This document shows positions 53,514-64,000 of a stretch of 64,000 nucleotides of DNA, one piece after another. Source of the DNA: Globisporangium splendens. Its lineage: Eukaryota > Oomycota > Peronosporomycetes > Pythiales > Pythiaceae. Within the stretch, counting starts at the first letter, position 1, and every line of letters starts with the position of its first letter. The stretch covers positions 620,001 to 684,000 of the forward strand of contig VFIW01000009.1 of the NCBI GenBank assembly GCA_006386115.1. Reading direction: 5' to 3'. The notes beneath the pieces are model-generated. The model worked only from the letters and a program-made list of their open reading frames with translations. It did not search any database and was not told the origin of the DNA. A program made the translations under genes and the position numbers.

Positions 53514-54063
53514 GGATCGACGAGATGGAGCGCAAGAGGGTCGCGGAGACTACCAAAAAGAACTGTCCTTTCAGAATCCGTTATAGAGGCAAAGCTTCAT
53601 GAGTGATCGATCGTTGCCAAATGTGCGGACGAGACTTCGTTACGCTGGCCGTCATTGTTTCTACCGCAGTTGCGCTCGGAGACGTCATCCGAGTCGGAGA
53701 AGAGCATGTAGACGTCGCGGCGACGATAGTGCGCACTTGTTTTCTTTGCTTGTGAACCTACCGATGGAGTACGCTCTATTGCAGTCAGTCGTAAGATTCC
53801 TTTTCCTGCACTTCGTCTTGCTCGTTCGATGCTACAATAACGTTAATCCATGCCCAAGAATATATTGAAAGTCATACCACAAAACAAACTGACCAAAATG
53901 TCTTACTCCATAATGGCTCCATTCCTTATCCATCCTTGATTAAGAGTGTCCATGCGACATTGCATGTTCATTGACGTAGCTGCCGCTCTCGCTCCGCATA
54001 CAACCTATGCACAAGACAAAAGACGCATCCCAACCTCAGTTTGCATCCACCCACATCGTTATT
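53514..54063. other. Convergent gap, SPPL to VPS9 gene
   Basis: 3' ends only. One open frame of about 90 codons (53599-53868) has no recognisable features. Confidence 0.5.
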
Positions 54064-56448
54064 TTAGCACACAATTGTACACAACAACCGTCCGCACCTG
54101 TTGAATTCGTCCACGGAAATCGAAAGCATCGAGCCATCCAACACGTTGATAAACTCGATGGCACTGCGTAGATTCACGAAACAATAGCCCGCTCTGGTCC
54201 ACCATAACACAACAAATGATAACGTCAGCGTCCTCAAACAGCCATTTCCCACATCACAGAGTAAAAGTAACACGTACTTGGACATGAGATCCGCTGGATT
54301 CCGGTACGCAGCAATGTACTCGCAGTTGGACACGAGCCGCGGGATCTGCGAGTGCAGCACAATGTAGATGAACACGGGCAGGAAATCGTCAGCGCCGGGA
54401 CGACTGTCGTTGTCGCTGCCGCGCGAGAGGTTCAAGACGCTAAAGATGACGCTGCAGCACCGCACAATGCAGTTGATTTTGTCGCCCGGCGCGCGGAACG
54501 AGTTGATGCGCCGCAGTTCATCTTCGGCCATTGACCACACGACTTCGTTGCGCATGCACGGCTTGATATCGAGCATATCGGGCATGATAAACTAATAGAA
54601 GCATGCAAATCGTACGGTTAGGTCATCCATCTCCAGCCACACCAAACACACATAACGTACCGACAAGAGCTTCATGCGTCGAAAGAGTCGTTCGTCCTCA
54701 TTTTTCCACTGCTGGCATTCAGGCAACTGGTTGAATGCAATGTCCGAAAGCTTGTCCATGACGTATTTCTCAATTCCATCGCGGGCTTTCGCAAGCATCG
54801 ACTCGGACACATGACGCCACGCGGGGTGCGTGCTGAGTCGGTCGTCCATGCTCTCGAAAAACTGCTCGTACCGACGCTGGAATTCATGATGACCGTAGAA
54901 ATCGTAGTCCAAATAATCGGTCGAGCGCGGCGGTTTGCCATCGCCCCGTGGTCCCAGAATTGATCCGATAAACACACGAATGCTGTCCAAGAGATCCCTC
55001 GACGACGGGAGACTGATCCGCTCGAGAAACTCGGCGTATGTGAGCTCGCGCTCGTCTTTCTCCGCACCGCTGCCTCCATCACTGCGAGTACGATCTCGTG
55101 TGCTGCTTTTGTTTTTCTTCTTTCGCTTGGCTTCTTCTTCTTCACGGACATCGATTTCCGCGAATAGGTTGCGCTGACTCGCGGTTCGGCGCGTGGTGGA
55201 CGACTCACTACCTGCCGATTCCTCCGACTGATTGTCGCTGCCATTGGAGAGCGACCTACTCACACCTCCACCAACTATCGACGCCGTGTCGTCGTCGCCT
55301 AAAAGCCCAAAGTCACTTACGCTCAGACGGCCCGAGAGTTTGCGATTCGCTTTCCGTAGGAACCCGGCCGATTTCGCAAAGTCGACGTCGTCGCTTCCGA
55401 TGCTGCCGCGTCGTTCCAGGAAAGGAGAGCGCTGTGAGGCAAGAGAGCGTGCGTGGTGCCTCGTGTTGCGATCCAGCGGCGATCCCACGAGCGCAGCGCG
55501 GTGGTCATAGTTGTTGTCCTGCTCGTGTCGGCTGGTCGCGAGGCTGTCAATAAATAAGGGAGCTGTTGTTTTTGGCGGCGACGCAAAGAGGAAGCGATCG
55601 AGCGCGTCCGCCTCGCTTTCGCCTGTTGCTGGCATTGTCGTCGATCCTGTTTCCCGCTCGATGCCTTCAGATAACGACTCGATGTCGTCGCCTGCGTTCT
55701 GCTGCCGGTACCCAATGGAGTCAAAGTGCGCTTCGAGCATTTCCCTTACAGGCTCCACGCGTCCAACCATGCCAGGGTACCGTCGCACACTGTCTGTCTT
55801 TGAAGAAGAAGAAGACGTCGCTTTCTTCGCTGCGTCTCGTTTTGTCGCCGGAGCTACTTCTGCTTTCTGCTGTAGATGCTGTAGATGCTGTAGATGCGAC
55901 GCATTCGAAGTCGCTTGCGGGATGGGAATAGGGCGAGCGGTTACACCTGCTGGTTGCTGTGTCGGTGGTGACGCTGCTGGCGATGCCACTGCGTAGATCT
56001 TCGCGATCACTTCGTCCTGCTGCTCGACAGCGTTCATGAGAAACTGGCAGCGCTCGCGCAGCGACGCGATCTCCATGTCTCGCGCCACCAACGCGCTCGT
56101 CAAATCCGCGACCTGGCTGCGCAAGCGCGCGTTCTCGTCCTGCAGCGACAGCTCCCACTCCACACTTTCAGTCCCATTCACTGTCGTATCAGCTTCTTGA
56201 TTGTTATCCAACGCCTCGTCGGGCGTCAGCGTCACTTCCTCGTCTTCGTCTTCGGAGTGGAGCGAGTCGTTCGACGACGACACGGTGCGCGCAAACGAGC
56301 TGTTGTTGTTGTTGTTGTTACTCTCGTGATCGCTGACCTGGAGCTTCTTGAGCGCGTGGTGCACCACATCCACGCTGTGTCCGTCGTCGTCGCTGCTCGC
56401 ATCTTGCGGCTCTTGCGGCGCCTCGTGCTTCGTCATCGTCGTCCCCAT
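54064..56448 (-). CDS. VPS9-domain protein, Rabex-5/RIN-like Rab5-type GEF, 3 exons
   Basis: Exons 56448-54661, 54591-54278 and 54193-54064, 743 aa. The introns are 69 and 84 nt (GTACGT donors, phases 0 and 2). The head is acidic and Ser-rich, followed by a coiled coil (LQDENARLRSQVADLTSALV...) and a long disordered middle. The C-terminal VPS9 domain (about 560-740) includes DKINCIVRCCSVIFSVL, then the core GADDFLPVFIYIVLHSQIPR with the catalytic Asp and Pro region and Tyr, and finally GYCFVNLRSAIEFI after the last splice. VPS9 domains load GTP on Rab5-family GTPases on early endosomes. The Met at 56448 is the first in-frame ATG. The coiled coil might mediate dimerisation or effector binding as in Rabex-5. 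Confidence 0.88.
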
Positions 56449-57090
56449 CGTTCCACATGCGCTCTCTTCTTCTCGCGCTGGATTCACAAATACGTATTCA
56501 CACACAGGCAGCACACAGACACATCGTCATGAGTCCTATCTGCCTCATACACAAGAGACAGCGAAACTTCAACATGCATGGGGAAGCGCCACATCCACAT
56601 ACAGAGAGAGCGCACGCACATACATATACATATATATGCATACACACACGCACACACATAGAGAGAGAGAGAGAGCACGTGCTGATTGACGTACCGATGT
56701 GCATGCCGCCGCCTGTGCGCCACATCGCGAGTCGCCGTTTGAAGACAAAGCGTCGCGCTTTTCTTTCCCTTTAAAGAGCACTCCTCCCGTTTGTGTTCTC
56801 TCGCGGCATACGGTGTGCAGGGTAGCTTACACGTAGTTTACGGTCAGAATGGGTACTGTAGATATAGTTTACTGATGAATGCTTGCACCACCACTTGGTC
56901 ATTTATGCGCATGAAGGTATTTTTGTTACGGACAGAAAAACGAACTTAGCGTGGTTGAAAGGACTTTTGTCTCGGTTTAGTGACTTGAGCGCAATGAACA
57001 GAACTTTGGTTCGAAAGGTCATGGAAAGATCTCGGTGTTGATGCGCATCACGCGAGTCCCGCGTGGCGCCAGCAGCATTCAGCAAGAGTC
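56449..57090. other. Divergent promoter region with microsatellites
   Basis: Upstream of both the VPS9 gene (-) and the OGT-like gene (+). Contains TA/CA/GA microsatellites at about 56615-56676. No gene recognised. Confidence 0.5.
56615..56676. repeat. Compound microsatellite (CA/TA/GA)
   Basis: A run of acacat, atatatat, acacacac and gagagagagaga units. Confidence 0.85.
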
Positions 57091-59315
57091 TTGTGCACTG
57101 CGGTGCACTGCCGATTGTCCGCCATTCCTCTGTTGCTGCTGCTGCTCTTTGTGGCGTGGACAACTCCAGCAATAGCAGCAGGTAGTGGCTATGGCTTCTT
57201 GTCGCCTGAGCAGCTGCACTTGACACTGCGCGAGCTCTACCAGCATGGGGACAAGAGTTATCTCTGCAAGTCCCGGATGCTGCAGGCCGCTGCGGCGTTA
57301 GAGGTCGCAGTGCTGCGCAAAGGAGCAACGGACGAGCTCCACAGTCTCTTCAAAGCGCGTAACTGGATGGCGAATTGGCAGGATCGCGAGGTCATGATCG
57401 ACCAGGTTGAGCGCTTCGTAGAAAAGGATCTACGCACCGGCAAACAAACGGGTGTCAACGGGTTAGATTTCGCCGAGCTGCCGCTGCCATCGGTGCTGAC
57501 ACTGAGCCAGCAAGCCTACCGCGTGCATGCTTCAAGTGCTGCCCGGCGGCTTTGCTGCACATCCGACGATGACTGGCGACTCGAGACCCCCGCGCTGCGC
57601 ATCGGCTTCGTGTCGTCGGACTTTGGCGTGCACCCGGTGTCGGCGCTCATGCGCGGCATGCTCGCGCTGCTCTCGGGACCGGACCATCCAGACGTGACCG
57701 TGTGCTGCTACTCGCTGACGGCGGCGTCGTCCTGGTGGCGCCGCAACATCTCGCGACACGTCGACCACATGGTGTCACTCGTGGGCAAGAATGCCGTCGA
57801 GTCTGCGACGATCATCCGCGTCCACATACTCATCGACCTGAACGGCCACACGCTGCACTCGGGACTGAGCATCTTCCAGTACCGGCTGTGTCCCGTGCAG
57901 TGGTCCTTTCTCGGGTACCCGATGATCACGGGGAGCAACGCGGCAAACGGGATCGATTCGTTCGTGAGCGATGCCGTCGCGACGCCTGTCGAGTCCTCTA
58001 CGCGGCAGTTCACAGAGAAGCTGCTGCTGCTCCCGACGCACTACATCGTGAACGACCATCTCCAGATGCTCGGGCATACGCTCGAGGGTCCCAGACCAAA
58101 GTTGCGTGGGGATAATGCGAATCGATTTGTGTTTGCGACGTTCAGCAACTGGCAGAAGATGGATCCGAGCGTGTTCTCGGCGTGGATGGCGATCTTCGCG
58201 CGCGTGCCGTCGAGCGTGCTCTGGTTTTTGAGATACTCTGGCCACGAAGACGCCGAAGTCAACTTGAAGCGTGAAGCCGATGCGCACGGCATCGACGGTG
58301 CCACGCGACTCATATTCTCGCCGCTCGCGCCGTGGGTCAACCACACGCACGGCAAGCGCGCCGCAGACCTCGTGCTCGACACGACGCTCAAAAGCGGTCA
58401 CACGACGCTGCTCGATGTGCTGTGCGCGGGCGTTCCCGTCCTGACGCTCGAGGGCAACCGCATGAGCAACCGCGCGGGCGCGTCGGCGCTGCATGCGCTC
58501 GGTCTGCAACACGCGCTCACGGTCAACTCGCTCAAGGAGTACGTCGACGTCGCCGTGTTCCTGGCCACGCATCCGCGAGTGCTGAGCAAACTACGCACAC
58601 AAGTTGAGGAGCGCCGCGTTGCGTATCCGCTTCTCGACACGAGCAAGCACACGCGCAACTTTGTACACGCCTTAAAGAGCTCTTGGTCCGTGACAAAAGC
58701 AGCAAACAATGCCTCAATGCAAGCACAGCAACGACGTGCCTTCCACGTGGACTTGCAGCTGCGCATGGCGAACCTGTGCGCGTTCCCAAACGACTCGGCG
58801 ACTGCGATCTACTCGTCGCACGTGCTCGAGCACAACCACTTCCAGCTCCACGACGAGGTCGCGCGGACGCTGCGCGAGTGGTGGCGCGTGCTCAGACCCG
58901 GCGGCGCGCTCTTCGTGTCCGCGCCGGACCTGCACGCACTCGCATCCAGGACCAGTACGTGGTCATGAAGATGATGTTTGGCGCGCAACTGGTCGCGTAC
59001 GACGTGCACAAAGTGGGCTTCCTCGCGCCGCTGCTGGTTGACTTTCTGAAGAGGGCAGGCTTCTGCGAGATCGAGCGTGTCGACAACTTTGGACTGTTCA
59101 GCGACACGAGCACCATGGCGTTCCACGGCACGCACATCAGTCTCAACGTTCAGGCGCGCGCGTGCGACAAGAAAGATGGCGCACAGAATGTTCACGTGGG
59201 GCTAGCACCAGTATGGCCAGACAGGTGGACATGTGCCGTGCTGGTGCCTCCATCGTGTTGGCATACTACAATCGCCACACGTGTCGATACTGCTCGTCGT
59301 ACTGTGACTCGGTGA
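57091..59315 (+). pseudogene. OGT/SPINDLY-like glycosyltransferase fused to a methyltransferase-like domain, frameshifted
   Basis: Frame 1 (57091-58968) encodes a signal-like segment (LSAIPLLLLLLFVAW) then an OGT catalytic half: LRIGFVSSDFGVHPVSALM, VHILIDLNGHT, CPVQWSFLGYPMITGS, FATFSNWQKMDPSVFSAWMA and the UDP-binding SGHTTLLDVLCAGVPVLTLEG. TPRs are absent. A class I methyltransferase-like part follows (IYSSHVLEHNHFQLH, WWRVLRPGGALFVSAPDLHAL) without its Gly-rich SAM motif. At about 58950 the frame breaks: QDQYVVMKMMFGAQLVAYD to HISLNVQA continues in another frame to 59315. There is no room for an intron. No in-frame ATG precedes the signal (57091 is TTG). So the gene is decaying, or has an unseen first exon plus an indel. 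Confidence 0.68.
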
Positions 59316-59702
59316 CGAGGTCGTGCACACTGCTGGGGTGGACATCCTTGCAGGCTGACGACAAGAGCTATCGCTCCTGTTTGAAGTGACCCGCTCGATC
59401 TCTCACATCGAATTGCCGTGAAGCTTCCACCTTCTTTCTTTCTTCGTGAGGACAGGAAGGTGGTAATGCGAGCCTGACACGAACTGCTGATCGATTGAGC
59501 ATTCATTCCACTCCCGCATCTGCACTCCAATCTCGAGATTGCTGTCGCCGTGACTGAACGATGTCTGCATATCTGCTATAATTGAATAACGGTTTTCTTG
59601 TCTCCACCAGAAACGACCTTTTTCGCTTTATAATTGCATGCGAGCAGCCGAAAAAGAGTGCACTTTTGATCCCCGTGGAGTGAGCGGATATCAATTTCAG
59701 GA
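59316..59702. other. Intergenic gap
   Basis: 3' flank of the OGT-like gene and promoter of the next gene. No clear motif found. Confidence 0.5.
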
Positions 59703-62700
59703 ATGCCATCGAAGTCCCTCACTGCTTCTGCAGTGCCGCCTGTCCGTGCCGAAGTCAACCGCGAGGACGACGAAGAGAACAAGAATCCTTCCTCGCCATG
59801 CAAGAGCGAAAGGACTACACTGAGTCCCAGCAGCAGCGGCAATGGCCACATCAAAGCGGAAATCGATGCTGCACAAGAGCGATTGCAGCGGGTTGCCTAG
59901 GTAGGAGCAGTATGCATGTCTTTGTATTGTTGAAGCCATACGCAAAGTGTTGTCTGACCCGTGGACTTTGTGTAGAACTTTTCAATTGAGTGGAAAAAGT
60001 TCTTGGCGTACGCCGTGAAGATCAAGCAATCCACGGAGACGTCATCACAGCACGCAGGTGGTGGGGCAACGAATCCGGTCGCTGACAAAAGCGGCCTGGA
60101 AGCGCTGCTCCTTCAGTCGCAGAGCGGACTCGTCATGCTGTGCGAGATGCAGTGCAAGCGCAACAAGAAATGGCACGAGATCTCGACGCGGTACCGCTTC
60201 CTTGCCGCACCACAAACGACCGCGCCAGTCGCCAACACCGTACTCGATGAGCCGAAACAGCCACGTAGAAGTAACAAACGAAGCCACCTGCCGCCGATTT
60301 CCGATCGTCTCATCGAGTTCAACAAACGAAAAGCGTACCTTTGTCGATTGTATCTCTCGAGAAATCGACTGCGTTTCTTGGACGACGGAGCGAAACAGCT
60401 CCAATGCGGACAGCAGCAAGCACACGATCAATCGCAAATGCATGACGATGCAGTTGTAAAACTACTCGCCGAGACAACATCCGATCTGCATCGGCTCGTG
60501 CACGTCGTTGGGATGACTGTCGATCGGTCGGACCCAGGAGGACAACAAAGTCTGCATGGCCATGGCGCTGAAACTCACGCCATCGCGGTACAGGACATGG
60601 AGAAGTACATCCGCTACACGCACGACAAGCTCCAGCTGTCGCTGCCCTTCGAGAGGCTGTTCGTTCGCATGCGCTGGATGTGTGTAAGCCATCGATATCA
60701 TCTTCGGCAGCGAATGCTCGCGCTCTATCACTGCCAAAAGGCGACCAACTGTCCCATGAGCACGTCCACGATTGTAGAGACTATCCAGAATCGGAACTGC
60801 GCAACGAATGTGCCGTCGTCCAACTCGCTAGTGCCATTGGTGCACTGTCCGCTGTTTGCCCTTACGCCAAGTCAACTGGAGGCCGGACTCAAGAAACGCA
60901 TCGCCTCGTGCTCGTCATCATCGTCGGTGGAGTTGGCGATGAGGGCAGACGACATGGATATTGTGGCGCTGAAAGTCCAGGTCAATCAGCTTCTCGCACA
61001 CTCGTTCCAGGTCGATAGGATTGATGTGGCTGCCGATAAGACGGAAGCTCGCAATGGCTCTAATGAGGAAAGCAACAGTGACTCGCCGCGGCAGCAGCAC
61101 GATGCGAACATGTCCGCAATCAAGAATCTAGACATGGCGCCGTTCTACGCGCGTGCCCACGTGCACTCGCACTGGGAAATCATGCAGCTTGACATCCTAG
61201 AGTGCGGCAACAATGCACAGACCAGCGATGATCTCGCTAGCGGCCACCTCGACACCATGACCCGCTGGCAAAGCTCGACGTTCCCCCAACAGTATGACGA
61301 TGGCACGCTCTTACGAAACGAATGGGACTTGCTGCGGCTGAGCGACATCGAGTACACTCGTGTTCGCTTGGAAGCACTCGCAAATGCGCACTTTGATCGC
61401 GCACAAGTGAGCGTGCGCAGTCTGCATGTCGCTGCCACCACAGGAGCATCGGATCCGTCATCCACTGTCATACCCAAATTGGAGAAGAAACCGCGGCATC
61501 GTGAACCGAAGTATGAAGGCACGGGACAGAAATCGTGCCGTGGTTTCGATACAATAGCAGCGACGCTCCGAGACGATACTCTTTGCCCGGATGCAATCTA
61601 CGCGTTGTACGCGTTGCGTGTCGCATCGTGCCGAGCAAAACGCCATCGAGTGCTTCGCCTTCTCAATTACTTCCACTACATCGTCCTCTCTCGGCAACGT
61701 GTGGCTGAGGATACCTCGTCTTCTGGGTCTTCTCCACATGCAGCGTCAAGGTGGCGAGTCGAAAAGCGGCAGAATGACTTGGTCGTCCTGGAAACGACCG
61801 GAAAGAAGCGCACTCCTACTCTAAACGATAGCAGCAATCGCGAGGTCATCTTCCCAGCAGCGATGCGGGATTTGGAGACGATGGAGAGGCACATGCTTCG
61901 CATCGCCAGTGTGTTTGTGTGCAAACAGGAACGCGAGAGTCTCCTACATGCATAGAAAGGAGGAACTTCGAGCGATCCGATTCGGCGGTCGTGATCGCGA
62001 TCGATCGCATGGAAGTGATTTGCGATATCTACGACTGCGAGCTCCGCCTTCTGGAGGCAAAATTGCAATTGGCACACCTCGTTCTCCACAACGGCGCCGA
62101 GTTTCTCGATGATGCCGAGGATCCGTCTTGGAATGGCGATAGCGATCCATACCATGCAACAAACGTGCTGCTTTCGCTGTTCCAGCATCGGCCACTCATT
62201 GACTTTTCCTACGCGTACTTCTATGAGAGCTACGCAGCCGAGATCTTGCATGTGGAACTCCAGACGAATCTGCAGCAGCAAGTCGACGACCATTTCACTT
62301 CGTACGACAAACGTCACGACTCTTCAATCGGCAACAGCGGACAAAGTCAATCGAATTGGCTGGAGCAGCGAGTCATGATCCACACCGACTTGGTTGCACG
62401 GTTGGCGCGGCGCCAAGCGGAGCTGATTGAGGAAGCCGAGCAGAAATGGTTTTGCGTCACATCCGCGGGAGAACGGCACGCATTGCATCAAGCAATCTAC
62501 GAGAAAATACTCGTCACGTGGAAACTGGTCATATCGGCGGAACTCTCGGGAACGCCCGTGCAGTGCCTTCAGCATAACAGCGATGGCATACAACGCGGAC
62601 GCGGTTGGGAGCTCGTTTTTCCTCCAGAGCTGATCATGGACTGCTGTCGAGACCTTCAACTCAATCCTCCAGTTGGATCGCCTCCCGTGCATGCTTACGA

Positions 62701-64000
62701 TCTTGTGGTGTCGATGATCCACGCTCTCGCGTTGCTCGAACGACACCACGATCTCGGTCGAAGCGTGTACGAAGCAAACGTACTCGAGCGGATTCTCGCG
62801 TTTCAGTATGACTTTGTAAACCAAGTAGACGGCCACAAAACAGATGCCAACCAATTCTTCTTCTTCGGTGTCGACGGTGTTCCTGGAAATAAGAGCAATC
62901 GTAAACCCGATAACCTCGTTACCATTGCGTCGGAGTTGCTTGGACGAGACGAGGTCGCTACTCTGGATGTTGTGATCGGAAATACGAGCACGACCACGTC
63001 TAAAACGATTCCCAAATGGATCGTGTCTCAGCTTGCACCTGCTGTCGATGTACCGTCGATCGATGGCAGTGGTGGTGCTGATGACGAAAGACGAAAAAGA
63101 CGAAATTGGCACCACGCGATCGACAAATTTCAAACCCAGTGGACCCATTTTCTTGCCGATATCGTGCGCTATCAGGATCTAATCGGAGCCGAAGTGTTTG
63201 AGTTTGCAGCGTGTTCGCCATTTCTCTTCCTGGAGAGTGCAAGAGAAAGCGATGATCACGTTGCAACGGCAGCGTCCATATCACCAACAGCTTTGAACGC
63301 AAAGGCAGTTCAAAGCAAATATGCTGATGAAATCGCCGAGAAAATGAAAGCTGAAATCCAGCAGCACTGTGTCCCATACTGGATTTCGCTTCCGCAGCTT
63401 AAGGAGCAACTGAAAAAGCGATTCTTCGCCACGCTCCCGCCCAGTGTCATTGACACTCAGACACACGACGTGGATCAGGACATTCGATCCTCGCGCCTCA
63501 ATACGATGCAGGTGCACATCGCGAACTTTGATTCCTGTGCGCAATACCTCCGTGGTGAAGCTGCTGTGCCCAGATACTTAGTCCGCGTAAATCGGTCTTT
63601 GAAGCGCTTCCGCAACGAAAAAACGCTGATGCAGACGCTGAGCTCTCCTGTGGCTGCAGCGTGTGCGTTCACGACCAATAGGACTTGTGATCCGGACACA
63701 GATCTCAAGGAGAACAGCTTGACGCGATGGTTGACGTCGAAGCTGGATCAACTGAAGCAGGATTTGCACGCAAATGACCGATCACGGCGCAGTGATGTGT
63801 ACACCGCGATGGGCACGCTCGTTGCCACCCATGCCAGTCACGCCGGTCCAGTAGGTACAGAGGGCGAGCCTCATTTGCTCTTGGCGATTCCTTCCAAGCA
63901 GTACCTCATCAACCAGTTTGCTGTACCATTGTGCCGCGAACAACCATCACCAGCATTTGGTCACGCGGTCGCATTGGCCAACGGAGAACGTGCCGAGACA
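59703..64000 (+). CDS. Very large uncharacterised protein, 3 exons seen, runs off the window
   Basis: Proposed exons 59703-59891, 59976-61908 and 61956-64000 (open to the edge), at least 1389 residues. Intron 1 is 84 nt (GTTGCC...GTGTAG, phase 0) and joins LQR to NFSIEWKKFLAYAVKIKQ. Intron 2 is 47 nt (GTGTGT...CATAG, phase 1) and joins HMLRIAK to RRNFERSDSAVV. The 2045-nt last stretch has no stop in this frame, which is far longer than chance. Most of the protein looks helical and charged (for example MEVICDIYDCELRLLEAKL). No membrane segment, signal peptide or known domain is recognised. The ATG at 59703 begins a short Ser/Lys-rich head. It may be a conserved protist scaffold. The C-terminus lies outside. 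Confidence 0.75.

Noticed and set aside
1..64000. CRISPR arrays, bacterial operons, rRNA or tRNA genes
   Set aside because: No regularly spaced repeats with spacers, ribosome binding sites or recognisable RNA genes were seen. The gene structure is eukaryotic.

Overview
This window looks like nuclear DNA of an oomycete (Peronosporales/Pythium-like). Gene density is high and genes lie on both strands. Introns are few and short (47 to 103 nt) with strong GTRNGT donors. Several genes carry an oomycete-type Inr+FPR core promoter (TCATTYBNCAWTTT). The protein families also fit: CAP/PR-1-like secreted protein cluster, pleiotropic-drug-resistance ABCG remnant, oomycete bZIP family, SPX-RING protein and Rabex-like VPS9 protein. 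No bacterial operon logic applies.

Layout. 1-8968 holds housekeeping genes: an arrestin-like C-terminus (+), an M13 neprilysin-type ectopeptidase (-), an SPX-RING protein (+) and a four-exon atlastin-like GTPase (-). An inverted decayed fragment of the SPX-RING 3' end lies near 9.6 kb. 9.8-19.1 kb is a six-gene CAP/PR-1-like cluster: four tandem minus-strand copies, three of them in about 2.02-kb near-identical units, and two divergent plus-strand members. The last of these seems to carry a frameshift in its signal peptide. 19.5-23.0 kb encodes a microcephalin-like triple-BRCT protein with an extra RanBP2-type zinc finger.

23.1-36.8 kb is a young segmental duplication: three bZIP-like genes and two identical aldo-keto reductases. 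The third bZIP copy is a mosaic of the first and second. Retroelement RNase H remnants lie between them. 37.8-45.8 kb has CCDC124 (-), EDRF1 (+) and a YWTD beta-propeller gene (-). The last has one in-frame stop, and its end overlaps EDRF1 by 9 bp. 46-51 kb is repeat-rich, with a multiply broken ABCG transporter pseudogene and a stretch crowded with palindromes. 51.4-59.3 kb has an SPPL2-type intramembrane aspartyl protease (+), a VPS9-domain Rab5-GEF-like gene (-) and an OGT/methyltransferase fusion (+) that is probably broken. From 59.7 kb to the window edge runs a very large uncharacterised gene whose frame stays open to the last base.

Functional picture: the genes do not form one pathway. 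Endomembrane and secretory functions recur (atlastin, VPS9, SPPL, M13, CAP proteins). The accessory story is local duplication with gene-conversion-like mosaics, in the CAP cluster and in the bZIP/reductase block. Exon boundaries below were deduced by eye from splice motifs and frame continuity and are not supported by transcripts.
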